Shown here: one piece after another, positions 23,833-33,242 of the stretch
Layout of the letters: each line of letters begins with the position of its first letter
How positions within the stretch are numbered: the stretch's first letter is position 1
From: an uncultured Burkholderiales bacterium
Lineage (GTDB): Bacteria > Pseudomonadota > Gammaproteobacteria > Burkholderiales > Burkholderiaceae_C
NCBI GenBank assembly: GCA_903820745.1
Contig: CAIJIT010000296.1
Span: 1-64,000 of the forward strand
Direction of reading: 5' to 3'
DNA length: 64,000 bases
Notes under the pieces: generated by a model
What the model was told of the DNA's origin: nothing
Database searches by the model: none
The model's input: only the letters and a program-made list of their open reading frames with translations
Program-made: the position numbers and the translations under genes

Positions 23833-24585
23833 TCAATGCTCTCCCAGATAGGCGATGCGGACTGCAGCGCTGTTGCGCACTAAGTCCGGTGTGCCCGATG
23901 CGATCACCGCCCCGTTGACCATCACGGTGATGCAGTCGGCAATCCGGAACACCGCGTCCATATCATGTTCAACCAGCAAGATCGCATGGCCGGTTTTCAG
24001 CTCGGCCAGCAGGGCCAGCATGCGTTCAGTTTCTTCAGCGCCCATGCCGGCCAAAGGTTCGTCGAGCAAGAGTACCTGCGGCTCGATCGCCAGGCACATC
24101 GCGATCTCCAGCTGTCGCTTCTGGCCATGCGAAAGCAGGCCCGCAGGCCGGTCGAGCAAATCGTCAAGGCCAGCGCGAGTGGCCGCCAGCCTGGCTGCGG
24201 AACAACTGGCCTCGCAGCCCTGCGCATCGCGCCACCAGGCCCAGGGCTTCTGGGTCCGGGCCTGGGCCGCCAGGCGACAGTTTTCAAACACGCTGAAGTC
24301 AGGATAGATGGTGTTGCGCTGGTAGCTGCGCCCAAGCCCATGGCGGGCGCGGCGCGGCTGCGACCATGAGGTCACGTCCTGACCGAGCAATTCGACCTGC
24401 CCGCTGCTCGGTGCCAACTCACCGGAAAGGATGTTGATCAAGGTCGACTTGCCAGCACCATTGGTGCCGATCAAGGCATGCACAGCACCACGCTCGAGAT
24501 CGACCGACACATCATCCAGCGCCAGCAGGCCGCCCCAGCGGCGCGTGATCCCCCGCCCGCGCAAGAGCAATTCGGAGTCAACCAT
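23833..24585 (-). CDS. livG: Branched-chain/aromatic acid ABC transporter ATPase (LivG type)
   Basis: A 250-residue ATPase with Walker A ALIGTNGAGKSTL, signature LLSHGQKRQLEIAMCLA (the LSxGxxR variant usual for LivG), Walker B VLLLDEPLAGM and H-loop LLVEHDMDAVF. It overlaps the end of livM by 8 bp. It works with LivF on the LivHM membrane pair. Confidence 0.93.
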   Translation of the reverse strand: MVDSELLLRGRGITRRWGGLLALDDVSVDLERGAVHALIGTNGAGKSTLINILSGELAPSSGQVELLGQDVTSWSQPRRARHGLGRSYQRNTIYPDFSVFENCRLAAQARTQKPWAWWRDAQGCEASCSAARLAATRAGLDDLLDRPAGLLSHGQKRQLEIAMCLAIEPQVLLLDEPLAGMGAEETERMLALLAELKTGHAILLVEHDMDAVFRIADCITVMVNGAVIASGTPDLVRNSAAVRIAYLGEH

Positions 24586-25576
24586 GCTTCACCTCGGCGC
24601 CATCGGTACCGATCAGCCGCCCGCGCAACCTCAAGGCGAGCTGCTCGGGGATGCCAACCAGACCCCGCGGCAGCAGCGCCACGCTGGCGATGATGGTCAG
24701 GCCCAGGCCCAGATGCCAGTGCTTGGCAAACTCGCCGAAGATTGCTTCCGATTTGAAGAACTCCTGCAGCAAGGCAAAGGCAAAAGCACCCAGCAAGGCC
24801 CCGCGCAGATGGCCCAGCCCGCCCAGGATGATCATGATCAGCACCTCGCCAGACAGATGCCAGCTGATCAGTTCAGGGTTCACAAAGCCGTCCTTGACCG
24901 CAAACAAAAAGCCAGCAAGGCCGGCAATGCCGCCGGAGATCACGAAGGCGGCCAGCTTGTAGGGATAGGTCGAAAAACCAGTGGCGCGCATGCGTTGCTC
25001 GTTGATCCTGATGCCGGCCAGCGCCCGCCCGAAGCGCGAACGCAGCAAGAGCGCCAGGAAGGCAAAAACAGCCAGCAGGCAGACCAGCGTGAAGTGATAG
25101 AGCTGCAGCGGCTTGTCGAGGTCGAGCCAAGCACCCAGCAAGGGCTTGCTGTTCAGGTAGATGCCGTCGGTGCCACCGCCCAGCGAAGTGTCATGCACGA
25201 CGTAATAAGCCATCTGCGCAAAGGCCAGCGTCACCATGATGAAGTAAACCCCTTTGGTACGCAGCGACAAGGCGCCGACGAACAGCGCATAAAGTGCTGC
25301 CGCCAAAACGCTGGCCGGCAGCAGCCAGAGCAGCGACGCTGATGAGCCATCCTGCGGCGACAGCAGCACCGCGGCATAAGCGCCGATGCCAAAGAATGCG
25401 GCCTGCCCGAAACACACCAGACCGGTGCTGCCGACCAGCAGCTCAAGGCTCAGCGCGAAGACGGCGAAGATCATGACCTTGGTGATCAGGTCGACCTCGT
25501 ATTTACCGGCCAACTGCGGCAACAGGGCCAGCAGCGCGAAAACTGCGGCGACGACGATGACTTTGGATTTATTCAC
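24578..25576 (-). CDS. livM: Branched-chain/aromatic acid ABC permease (LivM type)
   Basis: A 332-residue permease with about nine hydrophobic helices. LivM hallmarks are VGSTGLVCFGQAAFFGIGAY and GRALAGIRINEQRMRATGFS, plus the C-terminal GLGHLRGALLGAFAFALLQE. It is 15 bp downstream of livH and overlaps livG. Confidence 0.93.
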   Translation of the reverse strand: MNKSKVIVVAAVFALLALLPQLAGKYEVDLITKVMIFAVFALSLELLVGSTGLVCFGQAAFFGIGAYAAVLLSPQDGSSASLLWLLPASVLAAALYALFVGALSLRTKGVYFIMVTLAFAQMAYYVVHDTSLGGGTDGIYLNSKPLLGAWLDLDKPLQLYHFTLVCLLAVFAFLALLLRSRFGRALAGIRINEQRMRATGFSTYPYKLAAFVISGGIAGLAGFLFAVKDGFVNPELISWHLSGEVLIMIILGGLGHLRGALLGAFAFALLQEFFKSEAIFGEFAKHWHLGLGLTIIASVALLPRGLVGIPEQLALRLRGRLIGTDGAEVKHG

Positions 25577-25591
25577 GAGTTCGGATTCAAT

Positions 25592-26473
25592 TCAGCCGGC
25601 CTTGAACAGACCGTCGGGCTTCCACAGCAGGATCAAGGCCATCAACAGGTAGACCAGCACGCCCGAGGCCTGGGGCAGCAGCACCTTGCCGAAGGTGTCG
25701 ACCAGGCCGATCAACAGCGATGCCGCCAGCGCGCCGCGGATCGAACCGATGCCGCCGATCACGACGACGACAAAGCACAGAATCAGCACGCTGTTGCCCA
25801 TGCCCGGATAGACCGAAGAGACTGGTGCCGCGACCATGCCGGCCAGCACGGCAATCGCCACGCCGGCGGCAAACACCACCCGATAAAGAAACTTGATGTC
25901 GATGCCCAGCGACTGGACCATCTCGCGGTTGCTGCTGCCGGCGCGGATCATCATGCCCAGCCTTGTGCGGGTGAAGACGACGTACATCCCCAAGGCCAGC
26001 AACAGGCAAACCCCCGAAACGAAGAGCCGGTAGACCGGGTAGGTCATCAGCTCACCCAGCGGCAGCGAACCGGCCAGCAACTCGGGCATCGCCACGCCAT
26101 GTACATCGTCGCCGACCAGCAGACTGCGCAGTTCCTCGAACACGAGGATCAGCCCATAGGTCATCAGCACTTGCTGCAGATGCTCGCGCTCATAGAGGAA
26201 GCTGAAGAACGCCCATTCCAGCAGATAGCCGAGCAGCACGGCCAGCAGGACGCCGACCAGCAAGGTGGCAAAGAAGCCGCCGCCAAAACTGCTGCCCACG
26301 ATCGGCGCCAAGGCATAAGCCATGTAGGCACCCATCATGTAGAAGCTGCCATGGGCGAGGTTGATCACGCCCATGATGCCGAAGATCAGGCTCAGGCCCG
26401 ATGCCACCAGAAACAGCAGCAGGCCGTATTGCAGCGAGTTCAGACATTGGATGAGAAAGGTCGTCAGATCCAT
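25592..26473 (-). CDS. livH: Branched-chain/aromatic acid ABC permease (LivH type)
   Basis: A 293-residue permease starting MDLTTFLIQCLNSLQYGLLL. LivH features are GLSLIFGIMGVINLAHGSFY, TRLGMMIRAGSSNREMVQSL and VVVIGGIGSIRGALAASLLI. It follows the receptor gene by 24 bp and precedes livM. Confidence 0.93.
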   Translation of the reverse strand: MDLTTFLIQCLNSLQYGLLLFLVASGLSLIFGIMGVINLAHGSFYMMGAYMAYALAPIVGSSFGGGFFATLLVGVLLAVLLGYLLEWAFFSFLYEREHLQQVLMTYGLILVFEELRSLLVGDDVHGVAMPELLAGSLPLGELMTYPVYRLFVSGVCLLLALGMYVVFTRTRLGMMIRAGSSNREMVQSLGIDIKFLYRVVFAAGVAIAVLAGMVAAPVSSVYPGMGNSVLILCFVVVVIGGIGSIRGALAASLLIGLVDTFGKVLLPQASGVLVYLLMALILLWKPDGLFKAG

Positions 26474-26497
26474 CGCTGCAGTTCCGGCCTGGTTCGA

Positions 26498-27658
26498 TCA
26501 GATCTTGCAGCCGCGCGCCGGGTCGGCGAGGGCTTTGCTGGCGATACCGACCAGCTTGTTTTCCTTGCCGACGACCTGACGCAGGTAGATGTCCTGCACC
26601 GGGTTATGCGCTTTGGAGATCGTGAACGCACCGCGCGGGCTGTCGACTTTCTCCTTCTCGACCGCGGCGGCAAACTCGGCCTTCTTGCTCAGGTCGCCCT
26701 TGACGGCCTTCAGCCCGATCGCCAGAACCTGCGCCGCGTCATAGCCTTGCACGGCATAGACATCGGGCTGCATCTTGAAGCTCTTGGCATAGGCCAGCCG
26801 GAAGGCATTGTCTCTGGCCGTGCCCAGGCTGTCGGCGTAATGCAGCGTCGTGTACATCCCTTCGGCGGCTTCGCCCTGCGCATCGAGCGTACCGTCGGTG
26901 ATGAAGCCGGCGCCATAGAGCGGAATCGCTTTCTTCAAACCGGCTGCCGCATAGTCCTTGACAAACTTGACCGCGCCACCGCCGGCGAAGAAGGTATAGA
27001 CGGCATCGGGCTTGGTCGCCGCAATTTCGGTCAAAAGCGCCTGGAATTCGACATTCGGGAACGGCAGGCTGAGCTCTTTGACGACGCTGCCGCCGCCCTT
27101 TTCGAAACCCTCCTTGAAGCCGCGCACCGACTCATCGCCTGCCGCATATTTCCAGGTGATCGTGACCACTTTCTTGAGCCCCTTGGCGGCCATCACATTG
27201 CCCATCGCATAGCCGGGCTGCCAATTGGAGAAGGAGGTGCGGAAAATATTCGGCGCGCACATCGGGCCGGTCACCGCATCGGCACCGGCATTGGGAACGA
27301 TCAAGAGCGTGCCGTTGTCCTTGGCGACCTTGGCCATCGCCATTGCGACGCCGGAATGGACTGAACCGATCAGCACGTCGACGTTGTCGCGCTTGACCAA
27401 CTTGTTGACGTTGTCGGTGGCTTTGGACGGATCCGATTCGTCATCGACCTTGAAGAACTCCACTTCGCGACCACTGAATTTATTGCCCTGCTCGGACAGA
27501 TAGAGCTTGAAACCGTTCTCGATCGCGTTGCCCAAGGAGGCGTAGGTGCCGGTGTAAGGCAGCATCAGGCCAACCTTCAGCTTGGGCGCATTCTGGGCCA
27601 GCAGCGAGGTCGAAAACATCACGGCAGCAGCCGCGATCATTGGGGTACGGAATGTCAT
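26498..27658 (-). CDS. livK: LIV-family periplasmic solute-binding protein
   Basis: A 386-residue receptor: signal peptide (MIAAAAVMFSTSLLA), then the Peripla_BP_6 start KLKVGLMLPYTGTYASLGNA. EVEFFKVDDESDPSKATDNV and NVDVLIGSVHSGVAMAMAKV are conserved ligand-lobe segments. Its start codon overlaps the stop of the alpha/beta hydrolase (ATGA). In box-type clusters the equivalent receptor is thought to bind benzoate; here that is inferred from position. Confidence 0.92.
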   Translation of the reverse strand: MTFRTPMIAAAAVMFSTSLLAQNAPKLKVGLMLPYTGTYASLGNAIENGFKLYLSEQGNKFSGREVEFFKVDDESDPSKATDNVNKLVKRDNVDVLIGSVHSGVAMAMAKVAKDNGTLLIVPNAGADAVTGPMCAPNIFRTSFSNWQPGYAMGNVMAAKGLKKVVTITWKYAAGDESVRGFKEGFEKGGGSVVKELSLPFPNVEFQALLTEIAATKPDAVYTFFAGGGAVKFVKDYAAAGLKKAIPLYGAGFITDGTLDAQGEAAEGMYTTLHYADSLGTARDNAFRLAYAKSFKMQPDVYAVQGYDAAQVLAIGLKAVKGDLSKKAEFAAAVEKEKVDSPRGAFTISKAHNPVQDIYLRQVVGKENKLVGIASKALADPARGCKI

Positions 27659-28458
27659 GGTTTGTCTCCTTGTCGTTGAAAAAATGAAACGGCCGCTTCG
27701 ATCAGCCGGTCCTTCTGGTCCCGATGCGGCGAATGTCCGCAGTCCGGTAGTTCAAGCAGTTCGGATTGCCGCACCTGCCTGGCAATGCGCCGGACTTGTT
27801 CAAGTGTGCCGTATTTGTCGTCGATGCCCTGCACCAGCAGCAATGGGCAGGTCAGCGAAACCAAATGATCATCAATGCACCAAGAACGAAATCCGGGGTT
27901 CAACCAGATGTCGTTCCAGCCCCAGAAGGCCGAATCAGGGTCTGCATGGTACTTCGACAGGCGCTGGCGCAGATCGGTCTGTGCATAAGCGGTTCTGGCC
28001 GCGGCGATGTTCGCGATCGTGAGGTCTTCGACAAAGCAATGCGGCGCCAGCAGGATCGCTCCGGCCACCTGCGCCGGGAACATGGCGGCATAAAGCAAGG
28101 CGATCGACGCGCCATCGCTATGCCCGAACAGCCAGACCGGCTGCTCAACCTGCATTGCGCGTAACAGTGCGGGCAACAGTTGATCGGCCTGCCGGTGCAT
28201 GAAGTCGGGCGTCCAGGCTTGCGCGGCTTGACGCGGCGTCGATTGACCATAGCCGGGACGCGAATAAACCAGTCCGCGGCAATCAAGGGCGGCGCAAAGC
28301 AAGGCCGGAAAATCCCGCCACATCGACAAGGATCCGAGCCCTTCGTGCAGAAAAATCATCAACGGCCGGTCGTCTGCATCAGCGTTCAGCCATTGGTATT
28401 CAATCCTGACCGGTCCTTGCGGCAGCAGCAGGTCGACAAATTCGCTGCCCACGCTCAT
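27655..28458 (-). CDS. Alpha/beta hydrolase in the benzoate operon
   Basis: A 267-residue serine hydrolase: oxyanion segment FLHEGLGSLSMWRDFPALL, nucleophile elbow GHSDGAS, acid in VQGIDDKYGT, catalytic His in LPDCGHSPHRDQ. It overlaps both neighbours by 4 bp (benzoate-CoA ligase upstream, livK downstream), so its synthesis is coupled to theirs. Similar hydrolases accompany box clusters elsewhere and may hydrolyse benzoyl esters or rescue dead-end CoA thioesters. No reaction can be assigned from the sequence. Confidence 0.82.
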   Translation of the reverse strand: MSVGSEFVDLLLPQGPVRIEYQWLNADADDRPLMIFLHEGLGSLSMWRDFPALLCAALDCRGLVYSRPGYGQSTPRQAAQAWTPDFMHRQADQLLPALLRAMQVEQPVWLFGHSDGASIALLYAAMFPAQVAGAILLAPHCFVEDLTIANIAAARTAYAQTDLRQRLSKYHADPDSAFWGWNDIWLNPGFRSWCIDDHLVSLTCPLLLVQGIDDKYGTLEQVRRIARQVRQSELLELPDCGHSPHRDQKDRLIEAAVSFFQRQGDKP

Positions 28459-30053
28459 CGATTCGCCGCTGTCGCATCGATCGCGCGCAGTTTGAAGCGC
28501 TGGATCTTGCCGGTTGCCGTCTTTGGCAATTCTTCGAGGAATTCGATGATTCGCGGGTATTTATAGGGCGCCAGCCGTTCCTTGACAAAGGCCTTCAGCT
28601 CGGCCTCGTCAGCCTGCTGGCCGGACTTCAGCACCACATAGGCCTTGGTCTTGGTCAAGCCCTGCTCGTCGGTCACGCCGACGACTGCAGCTTCCAGCAC
28701 GCTGGGATGCTGGACCAGCGCGGCTTCCACTTCGAACGGCGAGACATAGATGCCGCTGACTTTGAGCATGTCGTCACTGCGTCCGGAGTAGGTATAGCTG
28801 CCGTCAGCATTGCAGACATATTTGTCACCGCTCTTGGTCCAGCCGCCCTGGAAGGTCTGGCGGGTTTTCTCGTTATTGCCCCAGTACATCATCGCGGCCG
28901 AGGGCCCGTGGATATAGAGCTCGCCGAGTTCACCCTCCGCCACCCGGCCACCTTCCTCGTCGCGCAACTCGATCCGATAGCCGGGCACCGGCCAGCCGGT
29001 GCTGCCATAGCGCACCTTGTCAGGCAGATTCGATAAAAAGATATGCAGCATTTCGGTCGAGCCGATGCCGTCGATGATGTCCACGCCGAAATGCTTCTTG
29101 AAGCGTTCACCCAGATCGGCCGGCAATGCTTCACCTGCGGAGGACACCAGGCGCAAGGCCACAGCAGCTGCCGCCGGCAGTTCGGGATGGGCCAGCATGC
29201 CGGCAAAACCGGTCGGCGCACCGTAGAAAACACTCGGTCGCAGCCCGCCGACGGCGCCGGTCAGCCGCTTGAAGGTGGCCGCTGGCGTCGGCCGCTCAGC
29301 CATCAGGATCGTCGTTGCGCCGACCGCCATCGGGAAGGTCAAGGCATTGCCCAGACCATAGGCAAAGAATAGTTTGGCTGCCGAGAAACAGACATCACTG
29401 TCACGCAAGGCCAGCACGCCCTTGCCATAGAGTTCGCAGGTCCAGTAGGGGTTGGCATGCGAGTGCACCGTACCCTTGGGTCGCCCGGTCGAGCCGGACG
29501 AATAAAGCCAGAAGGCCGGATCATCGGCACCGCTATTGGCGGCTTCTTGCAAGGGCTGTTGCGATTGCAAAAAGGCTTCGAAGTCGATCGCCCCTTCATG
29601 CAGGGGCGCGGCAGGTCGCGACACGATCACCACGCCGAGCTCATACCCGGACTTGCTCATCGCTGCCGTCAGCGCAGGCAGCAATGCACCCGACACCAGC
29701 GCGGCCTGAGCGCGCGAATTTTCCAGCATATAGGCATAGTCATCTGCGGTCAGCAGGGAATTGACCGCCACCGGCACCAGGCCGGCATAGATGGCGCCGA
29801 GAAAGCTCACCGGCCAATCATTGCAGTCCTGCATCAAGAGCAGCACCCGCTCTTCGCGCCGCAGGCCGGCCGCCAGCAGACCGGCAGCAACGCGGCGCAC
29901 CCGCTCCTCGAGTTGCCCATAGCTCAGCGAACCCAGGTCATCGACAAAGGCGGTTTTTTGCGGCCTTGCTTGATTGACCGACAGCAGATGCCGGGCGAAG
30001 TTGAAGCGCTCGGGGGGCACTATCACGGCGGATGGATTGGACGTATCAGTCAT
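28455..30053 (-). CDS. bclA: Benzoate-CoA ligase
   Basis: A 532-residue AMP-forming ligase making benzoyl-CoA from benzoate, ATP and CoA. The P-loop YSSGSTGRPKGTVHSHANPY, the FFAYGLGNALTFPM segment and GIGSTEMLHIFLSN are typical of the benzoate-CoA ligase subgroup. The C-terminal PKTATGKIQRFKLR contains the catalytic Lys. It lies 33 bp after boxD and overlaps the hydrolase gene. It is the committing step feeding BoxAB. Confidence 0.93.
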   Translation of the reverse strand: MTDTSNPSAVIVPPERFNFARHLLSVNQARPQKTAFVDDLGSLSYGQLEERVRRVAAGLLAAGLRREERVLLLMQDCNDWPVSFLGAIYAGLVPVAVNSLLTADDYAYMLENSRAQAALVSGALLPALTAAMSKSGYELGVVIVSRPAAPLHEGAIDFEAFLQSQQPLQEAANSGADDPAFWLYSSGSTGRPKGTVHSHANPYWTCELYGKGVLALRDSDVCFSAAKLFFAYGLGNALTFPMAVGATTILMAERPTPAATFKRLTGAVGGLRPSVFYGAPTGFAGMLAHPELPAAAAVALRLVSSAGEALPADLGERFKKHFGVDIIDGIGSTEMLHIFLSNLPDKVRYGSTGWPVPGYRIELRDEEGGRVAEGELGELYIHGPSAAMMYWGNNEKTRQTFQGGWTKSGDKYVCNADGSYTYSGRSDDMLKVSGIYVSPFEVEAALVQHPSVLEAAVVGVTDEQGLTKTKAYVVLKSGQQADEAELKAFVKERLAPYKYPRIIEFLEELPKTATGKIQRFKLRAIDATAANR

Positions 30054-30086
30054 CTGGAATTCCTTGCCCGACTGTGTGTCAGGGAG

Positions 30087-31673
30087 TCAATCGTTGCTCG
30101 AACCGAGCAGGCGCAACACCGCCATGCTCGCTTGCAATGCACTGCGGCGGTGATAGAAATTCAGCGCCCTGGCACCGCCAAGTTCTTCGCCGCCACCGGC
30201 ACGCCCCGGGCCGCCATGCATGGACTGCGGCATCACATTGCCATGCCCGGTCTGGCTGGCGGCGACGTCGGGCGACACGATATGCACGCGGCCATTGCTG
30301 TCAGCCAACTCGAGCGCGGCGTCGGCCAAGGCAGCCGGGTTGCTGCCGTAGACCGAAGTGACCAGTGATCCCTGGCCGCGTCGGATCAAGGTCAGCGCAT
30401 GGCTGATGTCGGCACTTTCGGGCTGGCTGCGGTAGGCAATCAAAGTGGCCACCGGGCCGAAGACTTCGGTGTCATGGACGCGGTCAGCCGCATCGCTGCC
30501 GGCCGGGCTGCCGGTGCCGAGCAAGGTCGGCCCGATGCAGCAACTGGTCAATGCATCAGCATCAACCAGCGCGGCCTCAGCACCGTCATGCAACACCGTT
30601 GTCTGGGCCATTAAATACGCCAGGCCTTCGCGTACCGCCTGCAACTGGGCCTGATTGACCAAGGCGCCCATGCGAACCGACTCATTGCGCGGGTTGCCGA
30701 CGCTGACTTTGGCCAGACGGGCGGAGATGGCCTGGGCCGCCGCGGCATAGACCGGTTCGGGGACAAAGATGCGCCGGATCGCGGTGCATTTCTGGCCTGA
30801 CTTGACTGTCATTTCGCGTGCTGCTTCCTTGACCAGCAGTTCGAACGCTTCGCTGCCCGGCGCTTCACCCGGCAAGAGCAAGGCCGAATTGACGCTGTCG
30901 GCTTCGATATTGATCCGCACCGATCGACTTGTCACTGCCGGGTGGGAACGGATCTGCGCCGCAGTTTCGGCCGAGCCGGTGAATGACATCACGTCAAAGG
31001 TCTGCAGTTGGTCCATCAACCCTGCCGGACTTCCGCAGATGAGCGAGATCGCCCCGGCCGGGAAGATGCCGGCATCGACGATATCCTTGACCATGCGTTG
31101 GGTCAGCCAGGCCGTCGCGGTGGCTGGCTTGACGATCACAGGCACGCCCGACAACAAGGCCGGCGCAGCTTTTTCCCACAATCCCCAGGCCGGGAAATTG
31201 AAGGCATTGATGAACAAGGCAATACCGTGGGTTGGCGTCAGCAGATGCTGGGACTGGAACAAGGGATCCTTGGCCAGGCGAGCTGGTTTGCCGTCCAGCA
31301 TGAAGCGGCGCTCGCCCAGCGATTCGCCCAGCTTGGCATAGCTGCCCAGCGTGAAGATGGCGCCGTCGATGTCGACCGCCGAATCGTTCTTGACCGTGCC
31401 GCTATTGGCGGTGGCGATCTCGTCATAGGCCTCGCGCTGGCTTTGCAGGACCTTGACGGCCGCGCCGAGCATCGCGGCGCGCTGCGCATAGCTGAGCGCG
31501 CGCAGGCTGGCACCGCCTTGCTCGCGGGCAAAATTGAAACCCGCAGCCAGGTCCAGGCCGGTGGCATCGACCCGGACCAGTTCCTGCCCGGTCACCGGAT
31601 CAGTCAAGGTGGTGCCGAAGCCTTTGCCAAATTGCCATTGGCCGGCGAGGTAGTTGGGAAGCAGATCAGTCAT
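30087..31673 (-). CDS. boxD: 3,4-dehydroadipyl-CoA semialdehyde dehydrogenase
   Basis: A 528-residue aldehyde dehydrogenase oxidising the semialdehyde released by BoxC to 3,4-dehydroadipyl-CoA with NADP+. Visible features are NAFNFPAWGLWEKAAPALLS, FTGSAETA (nucleotide binding) and the catalytic cysteine in SGQKCTAIRRIFVPE. The C-terminal MHGGPGRAGGGEELGGARAL matches the PaaZ/BoxD-type subgroup. Its start overlaps the DUF4863 gene's stop as ATGA. It is divergent, together with that gene, from boxR. Confidence 0.93.
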   Translation of the reverse strand: MTDLLPNYLAGQWQFGKGFGTTLTDPVTGQELVRVDATGLDLAAGFNFAREQGGASLRALSYAQRAAMLGAAVKVLQSQREAYDEIATANSGTVKNDSAVDIDGAIFTLGSYAKLGESLGERRFMLDGKPARLAKDPLFQSQHLLTPTHGIALFINAFNFPAWGLWEKAAPALLSGVPVIVKPATATAWLTQRMVKDIVDAGIFPAGAISLICGSPAGLMDQLQTFDVMSFTGSAETAAQIRSHPAVTSRSVRINIEADSVNSALLLPGEAPGSEAFELLVKEAAREMTVKSGQKCTAIRRIFVPEPVYAAAAQAISARLAKVSVGNPRNESVRMGALVNQAQLQAVREGLAYLMAQTTVLHDGAEAALVDADALTSCCIGPTLLGTGSPAGSDAADRVHDTEVFGPVATLIAYRSQPESADISHALTLIRRGQGSLVTSVYGSNPAALADAALELADSNGRVHIVSPDVAASQTGHGNVMPQSMHGGPGRAGGGEELGGARALNFYHRRSALQASMAVLRLLGSSND

Positions 31674-32173
31674 CGGAAGTCTCGGGGTGTCGTTGATGGC
31701 GTGAATTCAATGCGGCCCTGGGGCAGCAGGTAGAGCACCAGGGCCCGGCCACCGGTCACCGTCGGCCGATGGGCACTGCCTGGCGGGCAGACCAGCCAAC
31801 CCTGCGGGCGGCCGTCAAACCTGGCCTCGATGTCGATAGGCAGGATCAAATCAATCTCGCCCAGCGGATGAACATGGTGCGGGCCAGCGACATTGTCCAT
31901 ATCGACCACATCGACCGAATAGCCCTGCAAGTCCTCGGCCGGTTTGAAGATCCGCCCATAGCGCAGACCGCCGCCTTCGCGGTCGCAGAGCCAGCCTTGT
32001 TCGACGCCTTCGATGCACGCGGCCTTCAGGGCGGCAAAGCTGGCTGAGCCGGGGCCATGCTCGGCATTCAGCCAGGCATCCAGACCTTGGTCGAGCGGGC
32101 GCCCGACCAAGGCTGAGGTCAGCGCCATCAACTGGGCTCTAAAACCGGCTTTTGCCGCGGCGCTATCTGACAT
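31670..32173 (-). CDS. DUF4863 family protein (4-hydroxylaminobenzoate lyase-like)
   Basis: A 167-residue protein with a helical N-terminal half and a cupin-like C-terminal half containing GPHHVHPLGEIDLILPID and GWLVCPPGSAHRPTVTGGRA, whose His/Glu residues could bind a metal. I recall this family (DUF4863) as including PnbB, the 4-hydroxylaminobenzoate lyase of nitrobenzoate degradation. It is first in the boxD-bclA-liv unit and overlaps boxD by 4 bp, so a role around benzoate or benzoyl-CoA is likely, but the reaction here is unknown. Confidence 0.75.
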   Translation of the reverse strand: MSDSAAAKAGFRAQLMALTSALVGRPLDQGLDAWLNAEHGPGSASFAALKAACIEGVEQGWLCDREGGGLRYGRIFKPAEDLQGYSVDVVDMDNVAGPHHVHPLGEIDLILPIDIEARFDGRPQGWLVCPPGSAHRPTVTGGRALVLYLLPQGRIEFTPSTTPRDFR

Positions 32174-32304
32174 AGATCACTCCACTCACAATTCGCACTT
32201 GCAAATCCATCCAGCATGAATTATTGTGCATCAGCGAACGATAATGCGAGAAGCCCGCCCTGTCAAGCAATATATTGCATATCGTGATTTACACTTGAAC
32301 CATC
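32174..32304. promoter_or_regulatory. Divergent boxR/boxD promoter region with TGCA sites
   Basis: Three TGCA tetramers occur at 32200-32203, 32227-32230 and 32276-32279, in AT-rich sequence between boxR and the DUF4863-boxD operon. BoxR of Azoarcus is known to recognise TGCA repeats, so this is a probable operator controlling both directions. The spacings here are irregular. Confidence 0.55.
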
Positions 32305-33231
32305 ATGCCCACTGAAGATCCGATCGTCGACAGCCCACCCGCGGCCCACCCTGCAGTTCACGCCGAAAAGAATGCCTTTCTCGTCGGCCTAGGCGAGCGG
32401 GCGCGTGGGTTGCGGGCTCGCCGCGGCATGACCCGCAAAGCGGTAGCCGCCAGCGCCGGGGTGTCAGAGCGCCATCTGGCCAACCTCGAATATGGCGAAG
32501 GCAATGCTTCGATCCTGGTTTTGCTGCAGGTGGCCGGCGCGCTGCAATGCAATTTGGCCGAGTTGATTGGCGACATCAGCACCTCGACCCCGGAATGGCT
32601 GCTGATCCGTGAATTGCTCGAACGCGCAGACGAAACCAACTTGCGCAAGGCGCGCATTGCGATCGGCCAGGCGCTGGGCACCGGAGGCAACAGCGCGACT
32701 GCCAATCCGCGCGTTGCGCTGGTCGGACTGCGCGGCGCAGGCAAATCTGCGCTGGGGCAGATGCTGGCCGACGACCTTGAGTTCCCCTTTGTCGAGTTGA
32801 GCCGGGAAATCGAGAAGTTTGCCGGTTGCAGCGTTGCCGAAATTCAGGCTCTCTACGGCATGAATGCCTATCGCCGCTATGAGCGCCGTGCGCTGGAAGA
32901 GGCGATCCAGATCTATCCCGAGGCCGTCATTGCGACCCCTGGCGGTCTGGTCTCGGACCCGGCGACCTTCAACCAGTTGCTCAGCCATTGCACGACGGTC
33001 TGGCTGCAGGCCGATCCCGAAGACCATATGAAGCGCGTCCAGGCGCAGGGCGATTTGCGCCCGATGGCGGCAAGCAAAGAGGCGATGGAAGACCTCAAGA
33101 GCATCCTGGCCGGGCGCGCCGCCTTCTATTCAAAGTCGCAGTTGAGCATTGACACCAGCGCCCAGCAACTCGATGCGACCTTCCAGTTGCTACGCAGCAA
33201 GGTACGGGAACTTCTACAACTGCCGGGATAA
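32305..33231 (+). CDS. boxR: BoxR transcriptional repressor (XRE-HTH plus shikimate-kinase-like domain)
   Basis: A 308-residue regulator of the box genes. Residues 28-90 form an XRE helix-turn-helix (RGMTRKAVAASAGVSERHLA, then NLEYGEGNASILVLL). Residues 135-300 are a shikimate-kinase-like domain with Walker A GLRGAGKS at 141-148, used in this family as a benzoyl-CoA sensor rather than a kinase. It sits between the two divergent halves of the benzoate module, next to TGCA-rich regions on both sides (32200-32279 and 33243-33311). Expected action: repression relieved by benzoyl-CoA. Confidence 0.93.
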   Translation: MPTEDPIVDSPPAAHPAVHAEKNAFLVGLGERARGLRARRGMTRKAVAASAGVSERHLANLEYGEGNASILVLLQVAGALQCNLAELIGDISTSTPEWLLIRELLERADETNLRKARIAIGQALGTGGNSATANPRVALVGLRGAGKSALGQMLADDLEFPFVELSREIEKFAGCSVAEIQALYGMNAYRRYERRALEEAIQIYPEAVIATPGGLVSDPATFNQLLSHCTTVWLQADPEDHMKRVQAQGDLRPMAASKEAMEDLKSILAGRAAFYSKSQLSIDTSAQQLDATFQLLRSKVRELLQLPG

Positions 33232-33242
33232 AAATCAAAAGA

